DNA from: Actinoplanes solisilvae
GTDB taxonomy: Bacteria > Actinomycetota > Actinomycetes > Mycobacteriales > Micromonosporaceae
DNA length: 64,000 bases
Reading direction: 5' to 3'
NCBI RefSeq assembly: GCF_003999975.1
Contig: NZ_RJAC01000005.1
Span: 310,001 to 374,000 of the forward strand
Position 1 is the first letter of the stretch. Each line of letters opens with the position of its first letter. This document shows, piece by piece, positions 47,051 to 54,083 of the stretch. The notes under the pieces were generated by a model. That model saw only the letters and a list, made by a program, of their open reading frames with translations, searched no databases and was not told the DNA's origin. A program made the translations under genes and the position numbers.

Positions 47051-47611
47051 TTACGGGCGGCGCAGCAGCCAGACGCGACCGGCGACGTGCAGGGCGGAGG
47101 CGCCGGCGACGGTGCGGACGGCGATGAATCGGCGCGGGCGAGGCACCGCGACCCCGTCGTAGCGCCAGGCGGCCTCGCGTTCGGCCAGTTCGGCCGCCGC
47201 GATCAGGGGCAGGGCCTGACGCTCCGCGAGGTCGCGGGCGATGTCCCAGCCGTCGCGCAGCGAACCCCGCGTCGGCCGCTCGGCCGCCCACGACGCGAAC
47301 TCCCGCTTCCACCGATCACCGAAACCGGCCGCCAGCATCGGCCACTGCCGTGCGACCTCCCCTGCCCTCTTGCGCAACAGCGCCGTGCGTGCTGCCTCAA
47401 ACCGAAAAGGATCAAAACCAGGGGGTACGGGTCGTCCAGCCGTGAGGGAACCGACGATGGCGGCTTGGCGGTCGGCCAGGCTCCCCGGTCCGCTTCCGGG
47501 CTGTCCTGCATGGTCACCCTCGACCCCGGCGGGGAGGCCCGGGGCCTGCGCCCGCCGGGTCGGGCTCGGGGAATCCGGGCCGTGAGGAGCCGACGGCTTC
47601 GAGCCCATCAT
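47051..47611 (-). CDS. Partner protein of the DUF692/MNIO system, function unknown
   Basis: About 187 residues. The first 50 are Pro/Gly/Ala-rich and probably disordered. The rest is helical with a recognisable pattern LADRQAAIVGSLTAGRPVPPGFDPFRFEAARTALLRKRAGEVARQWPML, WKREFASWAAERPTRGSLRDGWDIARDL and EREAAWRYDG. This pattern recurs in actinobacterial proteins encoded beside DUF692 genes (SCO6045-like, from memory). By analogy with DUF2063/MbnC-type partners it could bind the MNIO enzyme or its substrate. ATG 47611 overlaps the DUF692 stop (ATGA), with a second ATG at 47608. It ends in a short arginine tail (WLLRRP). Confidence 0.75.
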   Translation of the reverse strand: MMGSKPSAPHGPDSPSPTRRAQAPGLPAGVEGDHAGQPGSGPGSLADRQAAIVGSLTAGRPVPPGFDPFRFEAARTALLRKRAGEVARQWPMLAAGFGDRWKREFASWAAERPTRGSLRDGWDIARDLAERQALPLIAAAELAEREAAWRYDGVAVPRPRRFIAVRTVAGASALHVAGRVWLLRRP

Positions 47612-48444
47612 GTGATCGCCGGGTAGCCGGCGGCCTTGGCGATCGCGTCCAGCTCGGTGGCCAGGGCGTCGGCGGGTGGGTAGTCGCCGTCGCGTTCGAG
47701 CATCAGGGCCGGCGGGCGGTGTCGTTCGCACAGGGCCGCGACCAGCGAAAGCACCTCGTCGGGAACCGCGTCGGTGTGGGTGTCGTGATAGAGCCCCTGG
47801 TGCTCGGCCCCGCCGGCCACGTGGACGTAGGCCACCCGGTCGAGCGGCAACTCGTCGAGCAGTTCGAGCGGGTCAGTACCGCGGTTGCGGGCGTTGGCGT
47901 AGACGTTGGCCACGTCGAGCAGCAGCATCGCGCCCGACCGGTCGAGGATCTCGGTGAGGAACTGGGCCTCGGTCAGCTCGTCGTCGGGCCAGTCGAAGAG
48001 GGCGGCGATCGGTTCGAGCGCGATCGGGACCGTCAGGGACTGCTGAACCCGGCGCACGTTGGCCACCACCGCGTCCACGGCCTCGCGTGAGCGCGGCAGC
48101 GGCAACAGGTGACCGGCCTCGACGCCGCCCGCGCGCACGAAGGCGATGTGTTCGCTGACCAGCGGAGCGCCCAGCCGCGAAGCCACGGCCGCGAAGTGCT
48201 CCACCCGGGCCGGGTCGACCGCCTCGGCGCCGCCCAGCGAAAGGCGTACGCCATGGGGAATGACGGTGACCCCGCGCTCGAGCAGCGTCTGCAGGGCCGG
48301 GGGCAGCGTGTCGTGGGCGTGGACCGACTCGGCGACCACCTCGGCGAAGCGCAGGCCGGGCAGCGCCTCGACGAAGCCGGCGATCTCGGGCCGCCAGCCG
48401 ATGCCGACGCCGTACGCGGCCGGGGGGCGTACGGTCTCAGCCAC
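47608..48444 (-). CDS. DUF692 (MNIO) multinuclear non-heme iron oxidative enzyme
   Basis: A 278-residue TIM-barrel-type DUF692 protein. MNIO enzymes (MbnB, TglH and relatives) use two or three irons to modify cysteine-containing peptides. Conserved segments are GVGIGWRPEIAGFV, VIPHGVRLSLGG, SEHIAFV, PIALEPIAALFDWPDDELTEAQFLTEILDRSGAMLLLDVANVYANARN, YVHVAGG, YHDTHTDAVPDEV and LMLERDGDYP, which supply the His/Asp/Glu/Asn ligands. GTG 48444 is the most plausible start: it lies within the last codons of the Cys-Gly tail gene, gives the usual family length and starts right before the first barrel strand. The arrangement couples its translation to the presumptive substrate protein. Confidence 0.9.
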   Translation of the reverse strand: MAETVRPPAAYGVGIGWRPEIAGFVEALPGLRFAEVVAESVHAHDTLPPALQTLLERGVTVIPHGVRLSLGGAEAVDPARVEHFAAVASRLGAPLVSEHIAFVRAGGVEAGHLLPLPRSREAVDAVVANVRRVQQSLTVPIALEPIAALFDWPDDELTEAQFLTEILDRSGAMLLLDVANVYANARNRGTDPLELLDELPLDRVAYVHVAGGAEHQGLYHDTHTDAVPDEVLSLVAALCERHRPPALMLERDGDYPPADALATELDAIAKAAGYPAIT

Positions 48445-49327
48445 CGCAACCGCCGCCGCCACCGCAACCACCGCCGCCTCCGCAGGAGGAGCCCCCGCCG
48501 TCCGAGCTCGAGCCGCCGCCGTCCCCGCCGGAGGTACCACTCGCAGTGGCGTTGCGCTGCACCTCGGCCTCGGCCGCGAAGGCCGGGTCCATCGAGTAGA
48601 GGGCGGCGCCGCCCCAGAGGGCCACACCCATCGCCGCGCCGGTCGCGCCGTAGGTCGCGTAGGCCGGGGACTCGTTGGGCGACAGGTGCTTGTGGTGGAG
48701 GCGCAGGTTGGCCATGCCCCGGCGCGCGGAGTCGGTCGACCAGCGGCGGCGGCGCAGCAGGGTCAGGGTCAGCAGGAACGCCGCGATGGTGGCGACGACG
48801 AGGAAGCCGACCGGCTTGTCGTTGGCGGCACCAGCGAAGATGCGGGCGACGCCGACCACCACGAGGGCGACCCCGCCGAGGATCCAGAGGCGGGCCTCAC
48901 GCATCTGGGCGGCGCTGACGGCCAGGCCGCCGCGCTCGAGGTAGTCGCGCAACTGCTCGAGCGCCGAGGCGACCCACTGATCGCCCTGCAGGTCGCGGCC
49001 GCGCACGTTGCGGCCGGCGGCGTTGTAGATCGCGTTGTCGAGCTGGGTGGTGCCGGCGGGCAGCGGTCCGGTCTGCACCAGCGTGCCGCCGGGGCCCGAG
49101 CCGATCGCGCCGGCCGTGCGCAGGCCGCCCATCGCGGCGTAGACGGCCAGGCGCTCGCCGCCGTTGAGGTAGGCCAACTGCTGGGGGTCGAGCTGGTCGA
49201 GCCGGGGGTGGCGCTCGCCGCGGAAGAGGGCCTTGCGGTGGACCGCGGCGATGATCACGATCGCGATCATGGCGCCGATGAAATAGGTGAGAAAGGTCGG
49301 ACCGGAGATGCCCCAGGTGTCGTTCAT
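48437..49327 (-). CDS. TIGR04222-type membrane protein with C-terminal Cys-Gly5 repeat (presumptive MNIO substrate)
   Basis: A 296-residue membrane protein. The first helix is near residues 12-29 (TYFIGAMIAIVIIAAVH), two more are near 148-192 (LWILGGVALVVVGVARIFAG, GFLVVATIAAFLLTLTLL), and a Gly/Ala-rich hydrophobic stretch is near 225-245. A long soluble loop (about 35-145) separates helix 1 from the others. The tail after about residue 260 is Gly/Ser/Asp-rich and ends in CGGGGGCGGGGGCGG. Cys282, Cys288 and Cys294 are the only cysteines and are spaced exactly six apart. This matches the actinobacterial TIGR04222 families seen beside DUF692. AAGG precedes ATG 49327. Confidence 0.88.
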   Translation of the reverse strand: MNDTWGISGPTFLTYFIGAMIAIVIIAAVHRKALFRGERHPRLDQLDPQQLAYLNGGERLAVYAAMGGLRTAGAIGSGPGGTLVQTGPLPAGTTQLDNAIYNAAGRNVRGRDLQGDQWVASALEQLRDYLERGGLAVSAAQMREARLWILGGVALVVVGVARIFAGAANDKPVGFLVVATIAAFLLTLTLLRRRRWSTDSARRGMANLRLHHKHLSPNESPAYATYGATGAAMGVALWGGAALYSMDPAFAAEAEVQRNATASGTSGGDGGGSSSDGGGSSCGGGGGCGGGGGCGG

Positions 49328-49468
49328 TGGGCGGGACCTTCCTGCGCGTCGCGATGGTGTCTGGCCTCATTGTGACGACCGTCGCAACTATCGAGGATTA
49401 TTCAGGGCCCGCCTCGAGTCGCACCCAGCCGCACGTGGATGCCAGGCCTCCACCGCCCTGAAGAATCC

Positions 49469-50047
49469 TCATTGTCGGCGAACCGCCTCTTCGACGACAT
49501 CGAGCACTCGGCTGAGCTCGCCCGGCGGGCGGCCGGTGGCCAGATGAAGGACCAGGCCGTCGTACGCCAGCTCGAGGAACTGGGTCAGCACCTCGACTGG
49601 GACGTCGTCGCGCAGCACTCCGGCCTCACGCTGCCGCTGGAGCCGGTCGCGGGTGGCGTCGGCGATGGCCGCGGAGCGCTCGGCCCACCGCTTGGCGAAG
49701 GTCGGGTCGGTGCGCAGCCGGCGCGAGACCTCGAGCTGGGTGCCGAGCCAGCCGGCCGTGTCGCCGTCGCTGTTGCCGGCCCGGTCGAGCAGGTCGCGCA
49801 TCACCTGGACGAGGCCGTTGCGGGCGACGGTCTCGACCATCGCGGCCGCGTCATCCTCGGCCACGGCGAGGAAGAGCGACTCCTTGTCGCGAAAATGGTG
49901 GAAAATCGCACCGCGGGACAGCCCGGTCGCGTCCTCGAGCCGCCGGACGGTTGCACCCTCGTAGCCGAACCGGGCGAAACAGTCGCGCGCCGCCGCGAGA
50001 ATCTCGTGACGGCGGGCGTCCAGCTGGTCCTGACTGACTCGGGGCAC
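49469..50047 (-). CDS. acnR: TetR-family regulator, AcnR-like aconitase repressor
   Basis: A 192-residue TetR regulator starting VPRVSQDQLDARRHEILAAARDCFARFGYEGATVRRLEDATGLSRGAIFHHFRDKESLF, with a helical C-terminal domain (GLVQVMRDLLDR, TFAKRWAERSAAIADATRDRLQRQREAGVLRDDVPVE). The N-terminus strongly resembles AcnR of Corynebacterium and Rv1474c, which sit beside aconitase. Here acnA lies 6 kb away, but both upstream regions share a 16-base motif. GTG 50047 is preferred from homologue alignment; an ATG at 50080 is in frame but adds an unconserved extension. The symbol is by inference. Confidence 0.82.
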   Translation of the reverse strand: MPRVSQDQLDARRHEILAAARDCFARFGYEGATVRRLEDATGLSRGAIFHHFRDKESLFLAVAEDDAAAMVETVARNGLVQVMRDLLDRAGNSDGDTAGWLGTQLEVSRRLRTDPTFAKRWAERSAAIADATRDRLQRQREAGVLRDDVPVEVLTQFLELAYDGLVLHLATGRPPGELSRVLDVVEEAVRRQ

Positions 50048-50081
50048 GTTCAGGATCGTGTCACGTACGCCCGTTCGCATG

Positions 50082-50101
50082 CAATCCGTACGTACGTCTT
50101 G
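50082..50101. promoter_or_regulatory. Palindromic operator candidate upstream of the TetR gene
   Basis: CAATCCGTACGTACGTCTTG is a 20-base inverted repeat (8 of 10 pairs match) 35-54 bases before the TetR start. The segment CCGTACGTNCGTCTTG recurs upstream of acnA at 59202-59217 with one difference, so it is a likely binding site for the TetR regulator. Confidence 0.55.
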
Positions 50102-50200
50102 GCAAGAGCCGGGGCAGACGCCAACGGATGATGCGAATTCGGGAATCCCGGCCGTAAGTTGTTAACACTCCTGGACTGTTCGCTACCGGGCTCGCTCACG

Positions 50201-50206
50201 TACAGT
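50201..50206 (+). promoter_or_regulatory. -10 hexamer for a leaderless HAD mRNA
   Basis: TACAGT at 50201-50206 fits the TANNNT -10 pattern. The HAD gene GTG follows six bases later with no ribosome-binding site. No clear -35 hexamer is seen 16-19 bases upstream. Confidence 0.4.
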
Positions 50207-50212
50207 GCCCGG

Positions 50213-50863
50213 GTGCCTCTTGTCCTGATAGCTCTCGACGACACCCTGCTCGACCGCAGTGGTGCCTTCAGGCTGTGGGCCAAGGGATTCCTGGACGAGA
50301 TCGGGGCACCACAGGACGATCTCGAATGGTTACTGTCCGTCGATGCCGACGGTCTGACCTCGCGCTGGGACCTGGCCGACCTGATCCGCGAGCGCTACCA
50401 GCTCGGCGTCACCTCGATCGACATGGTCGACGAGCTGCACGAGGGTCCACTCGCGTTCGAGAAGCTCGACCCGCTGGTCGGCTGCGCGCTCCAGATCGCC
50501 AAGGACGCCGGGCTCGTTCCCGTCGTGGTCACCAACGGCCGGGCCGAGATCCAGGACATCAGAATCCGGCGTACGGGTCTCGACCGCTACGTCGCCGACT
50601 GGGTGATCTCGGAACAGGCCGGTGTGAGCAAGCCGAACCCGCGCATCTTCGCGCTGGCCGCCCAGCGGGTGCGCATGCGGCTGGGCGGCGCGTGGGTGGT
50701 CGGCGACAGCCCCGAGGCCGACATCGGTGGCGCCGCGGCGATGGGGCTGCCCAGCGTGTGGCTGCACCGCGGCCGCGACTGGGTCGACAACCGGTTCGCG
50801 CCCACCAAGGTCGTCGGCAACGTGATCCAGGGGATTTCGGCGATCATGGCGACCGCCCGATAA
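50213..50863 (+). CDS. HAD-superfamily protein lacking the catalytic nucleophile
   Basis: A 216-residue HAD-fold protein. Motif I reads VLIALDDTLLDRS: the first Asp of the DxD pair, the phosphate nucleophile, is Ala, while the second Asp remains. Motif II (VVVTNGRAEIQ), the Lys motif (GVSKPNPRIFALA) and motif IV (VVGDSPEADIGGAAAMG) are intact, so the fold and metal site seem kept. It may be a non-catalytic binding protein, or chemistry may differ from ordinary phosphatases. GTG 50213 appears leaderless. It is divergent from the TetR gene and could be under its control. Confidence 0.85.
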   Translation: MPLVLIALDDTLLDRSGAFRLWAKGFLDEIGAPQDDLEWLLSVDADGLTSRWDLADLIRERYQLGVTSIDMVDELHEGPLAFEKLDPLVGCALQIAKDAGLVPVVVTNGRAEIQDIRIRRTGLDRYVADWVISEQAGVSKPNPRIFALAAQRVRMRLGGAWVVGDSPEADIGGAAAMGLPSVWLHRGRDWVDNRFAPTKVVGNVIQGISAIMATAR

Positions 50864-51009
50864 ATAGGTTGCGCCGCCCGCCGGCGGGTCGGCAGAGTTA
50901 GCGCGTCCGCACGAGAGGACCGAGAGAAGGGGGTGGACTTCATGGCTGTCATTGCGATGCCTGCTGTCCGGATTCTTCTTCCCTCTTTCCTCTTCAAGGA
51001 GACTCTCCA

Positions 51010-51927
51010 GTGCGCGAGCACGACTCTTTCGGCCCGTCCATCATGCGCCGCGGCCGCCGCAAGTTCGACGACGACGATTCGACGTTTCTGAAGCGCGGAG
51101 CTCCGCAGCCGCAGCTTCAAGAAGATCCAGACCTGCCCGAGATCGGCGACCGCTGGTCGACGTGGGACGGCGCCCTGCATGGACCCAAGCCGAGGCCGGA
51201 CTGGGTCCGTACGGAATATGGGGCAGTCGACTCGGAACTCGGGATGCTGAAGACCGGCAAGGAAGCCGACGTCTACCTGGTGCGCCGGGCCGTCCCGGAC
51301 ACCGACAAGATCAGCATGCTGGCCGCCAAGCGGTACCGCGACGGCGACCACAAGCTCTTCCACCGCGACGCCGGCTACCTCGAAGGACGCCGGGTGCGGC
51401 GCTCGCGCGAGATGCGGGCGATGACCAACCGCAGCGCGTTCGGCAAGGAGATGATCGCCGGCCAGTGGGCGATCGCCGAGTTCGGCGCGCTCAGCCACCT
51501 GTGGCAGGTCGGCCAGGAGAGCGGCCTGGTGCGGGTGCCCTACCCGGTGCAGCTCATCGGCACCGAGCTGATGCTCGAGTTCATCGGCGATTGGGAGACC
51601 GGCGAGGCGGCACCCCGGCTCGCGCAGGTGCGAGCCGACCCCGACCAGCTCGCCGACCTGTGGCGGCAGATGACCGACGCGCTGTCGGTGCTGGCCCGCG
51701 CGCAGGTGGCGCACGGCGACCTGTCGCCCTACAACACCCTCGTGCACGAGGGGCAGCTCGTGCTGATCGACCTGCCGCAGATCGTGGACGTGGTGGCCAA
51801 CCCGCAGGGCGCCGACTTCATCGCCCGCGACGTGCGCAACGTGGCGGCCTGGTTCACCCAGCGCGGGCTCAAGGTCGACGCGGACGAGCTGCTCGAAAGG
51901 CTGCTCTACGAAGCCGGCCTCAAATGA
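51010..51927 (+). CDS. RIO-type atypical protein kinase
   Basis: A 305-residue RIO-like kinase, a family common in eukaryotes and archaea but patchy in bacteria. The nucleotide loop is LKTGKEADVYLVRR, the invariant Lys is in LAAKRYRD, the catalytic loop is VAHGDLSPYNTLVH, and the metal-binding Asp is in LVLIDLPQIVDVV. RIO kinases act as ATPases in ribosome maturation in eukaryotes; bacterial roles are poorly known. The N-terminal 60 residues are charged and probably disordered. GTG 51010 follows AAGGAGA by about 9 bases. Confidence 0.9.
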   Translation: MREHDSFGPSIMRRGRRKFDDDDSTFLKRGAPQPQLQEDPDLPEIGDRWSTWDGALHGPKPRPDWVRTEYGAVDSELGMLKTGKEADVYLVRRAVPDTDKISMLAAKRYRDGDHKLFHRDAGYLEGRRVRRSREMRAMTNRSAFGKEMIAGQWAIAEFGALSHLWQVGQESGLVRVPYPVQLIGTELMLEFIGDWETGEAAPRLAQVRADPDQLADLWRQMTDALSVLARAQVAHGDLSPYNTLVHEGQLVLIDLPQIVDVVANPQGADFIARDVRNVAAWFTQRGLKVDADELLERLLYEAGLK

Positions 51928-51959
51928 GATGCCGACGTGGCGCTTGTCATGGGCCCAGT

Positions 51960-51995
51960 CGGCCGCGGCCGCCTGAACCCAGGCGTCCGCGGCCG
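51960..51995. terminator. Bidirectional terminator between RIO kinase and DUF2630 genes
   Basis: A 15-bp stem with a single C/T mismatch (51960-51975 with 51980-51995) and a 4-base AACC loop lies between two convergent genes, 33 bases after one stop and 9 bases beyond the other. It has no T-tract on either strand. Confidence 0.75.
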
Positions 51996-52003
51996 AGGCC
52001 GCG

Positions 52004-52249
52004 TCACTGCAGGTAGCCCTCGACCTCGCCGGCGCTGTGGGCCTGCTCGGCGTCCGGGTTGTTGCCCACCTCGCGGGCGGCCCGGCGCCGGCGCAGCAGG
52101 TCCCAGCACTGGTCCAGGGCCACTTCAAGCTCCTGCAGCCGGGCGTGCTCCTCGCTCGACGAGATCTCGCCCCGGCTGAGCTGCCCGCGCAGCTGGTGCT
52201 CCTCGTCGACCAGGCCGTGAATGCGGCTCAGTACCGTCTTGTCATCCAT
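52004..52249 (-). CDS. DUF2630 family protein
   Basis: An 81-residue, strongly helical acidic protein (MDDKTVLSRIHGLVDEEHQL, LQELEVALDQCWDLLRRRRAAREVGNNPDAE), the standard length and pattern of DUF2630. It is widespread in actinobacteria with no assigned function. The heptad pattern suggests a coiled-coil dimer. ATG 52249. It stands alone, convergent to the RIO kinase gene. Confidence 0.88.
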   Translation of the reverse strand: MDDKTVLSRIHGLVDEEHQLRGQLSRGEISSSEEHARLQELEVALDQCWDLLRRRRAAREVGNNPDAEQAHSAGEVEGYLQ

Positions 52250-52359
52250 GTCGGCAGCCTATGCGCCCGCGGCCGCCGATCTCACCCGGCCATGGCCACC
52301 ATCACGTCCGGTCACGGCTGGACCGCACCGCGACCCGAATCACCAGCCCGAAACAGGCG

Positions 52360-53202
52360 CTAGAGATCCCGTCGTTGGAACGACACCGCGGCCAGGCCGA
52401 GCACCAGGGCGACCCAGACGACCGCCCACGCGAGGTAGGTGCCGGTCAGCGGGGCCGAGCTGAGGAACGGGTGGCCCTTGAAGGCCTCGCTGAACTGCGA
52501 GATGAGCGACGGGTCCTGGAAGGCGCGCATCGCCCCGCGCCACAGCCCGTCGGTCGGCAGCAGCATCTGCGCGACCGTGCCGATGCGCTCGACGCTCTTG
52601 TTGCCGAGGGCGCCGCCGAGCCCGCCCACCACGCCGGCGATCCAGGTCGCCCCGAACAGGCCGACCGCCACGATCCCCGAGGCCATCGGCGAGATGACCG
52701 TGGAGAGCAGGAGGCCCAGGGTGAGCAGCACGACCGCCTGCCCGGCCAGCAGCGCCAGGCCGCCCACCGGGTCGGGCGGCCAGTACCCCGTGGTGACCTT
52801 GACGATGACGAGCTGGGCCGAGCCGGCCACGGCCACGAAACCGGCGCCGAAGCCGACCAGGCCCAGCCACTTGCCGGCCAGCACCGCCGCGCGCCGCACC
52901 GGGCGGGCCAGCACGGCCAGGGCGATCCCCGACTCGGTCTCGCCCGATAGGGTCGGACCGGCCAGGAACGCCGTGCCGAGCGCCGCGATCAGGCTCAGCC
53001 CGAACATCACCAGGTTGAGCACGAGCGCCGCCGCCAGCCGGGACTCGCCGCTGGTCAGCCCGCCGAACTCGGCGTCGATGCGGGAGAAGCCCCAGGCGCT
53101 GAGCCCGAGCAGCAGCACGGTGAGCACGGCCAGCGAGCGCAGCACCCGGCGGCGGGCCGCCTCGCGCAGCGTGAGGGCGGCGATCGTGAGCACGATCCTC
53201 AT
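52360..53202 (-). CDS. ABC-2-type transporter permease
   Basis: A 280-residue membrane protein with six hydrophobic helices. The N-terminal AALTLREAARRRVLRSLAVLTVLLLGLSAWGF, the ESGIALAVLARPVRRAAVLAGKWLG segment (the signature of ABC-2/ABC-transporter maturation-type permeases related to NosY) and the repeated Leu/Val-rich spans identify it. GTG/ATG overlap of four bases with the ATPase gene makes it the membrane half of that transporter. ATG 53202. Confidence 0.88.
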   Translation of the reverse strand: MRIVLTIAALTLREAARRRVLRSLAVLTVLLLGLSAWGFSRIDAEFGGLTSGESRLAAALVLNLVMFGLSLIAALGTAFLAGPTLSGETESGIALAVLARPVRRAAVLAGKWLGLVGFGAGFVAVAGSAQLVIVKVTTGYWPPDPVGGLALLAGQAVVLLTLGLLLSTVISPMASGIVAVGLFGATWIAGVVGGLGGALGNKSVERIGTVAQMLLPTDGLWRGAMRAFQDPSLISQFSEAFKGHPFLSSAPLTGTYLAWAVVWVALVLGLAAVSFQRRDL

Positions 53203-54083
53203 CGGCCCTCACCGCCCCGGATGACCTCCAGCAAGCGTTCCTCCAGGGTGATGCGGCCGGGTTCGACGGCGTGCACCCGCACACCGAGCTTGACCAGGTC
53301 GGCGACCAGTTCTGGCACGACGTCGAGGTCGGGGATCGGCACGACGTACGCGTCCTGGTCGCGGGTGAAGCCGCCGAGGCGGTCCTCGGCGGCCGCGGTC
53401 ACGTCGTCGAGCCGCAGCCGCAGTTCGCGCTGGCCGAGCAGTTCGGCGAGCGTGCCCTCGGCGGCGATGCGGCCCTGATCGAGGATCACGACCCGGTCGC
53501 ACACCCTCTCGACCTCGCCGATCAGGTGCGAGTTGAGCAGCACGGCGACCTGCCTGTCGCGAAGGGCCAGGAGCAGATCCCGTACGTCGGCCCGGCCGAT
53601 CGGGTCGAGCGCACTGGTCGGCTCGTCGAGCACCACCAGTTCGGGCCGGGCCACCAGCGCGACGGCCAGGCCCAGCCGCTGCTGCATGCCCTTGGAGAAG
53701 CCGCCCACCCGGTCACCGGCCCGATCGGCCAGCCCGACCAGCCCCAGGGTCTCGCGCTGCTCGTCGTCGGGGATGTGGGCCCCGGCCAGCCGCACGTGCA
53801 AGCGCAGCACCTCGGCGGCGGTGAGCCACGGCTGGTAGCGGAACAGTTCGGGCAGGTAGCCGACCCGCTCCCGGGCCTGCGTCCCGCGGCGCCCGAGCAG
53901 CAGCACCTCGCCCGCGTCGGGCTGCACGAGACCGAGCAGCATCTTGATGACCGTCGTCTTGCCGGCGCCGTTCGGGCCGAGCAGGCCCAGCACCTCGCCC
54001 CGCCCGACGGTGAACGAGACGCCGTCCACGGCCTGCCGCCGCTTGTACCGTTTGCGCAGCCCGGAGGCCCAGACCGCGGTCAC
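53199..54083 (-). CDS. ABC transporter ATP-binding protein
   Basis: A 294-residue ATPase of the CcmA/NosF type. Walker A is GPNGAGKTTVIKML, Q-loop YLPELFRYQPWLTAAEVL, signature FSKGMQQRLGLAVAL, Walker B LVVLDEPTSALDPIGR and H-loop LLNSHLIGEVE. The C-terminal 80 residues (ELRLRLDDVTAAAEDRLGGFTRDQDAYVVPI) form the extra domain of this subfamily. The GTG at 54083 overlaps the anti-sigma stop and its own stop overlaps the permease start, so it belongs to a four-gene operon with the sigma pair. Confidence 0.92.
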   Translation of the reverse strand: MTAVWASGLRKRYKRRQAVDGVSFTVGRGEVLGLLGPNGAGKTTVIKMLLGLVQPDAGEVLLLGRRGTQARERVGYLPELFRYQPWLTAAEVLRLHVRLAGAHIPDDEQRETLGLVGLADRAGDRVGGFSKGMQQRLGLAVALVARPELVVLDEPTSALDPIGRADVRDLLLALRDRQVAVLLNSHLIGEVERVCDRVVILDQGRIAAEGTLAELLGQRELRLRLDDVTAAAEDRLGGFTRDQDAYVVPIPDLDVVPELVADLVKLGVRVHAVEPGRITLEERLLEVIRGGEGR

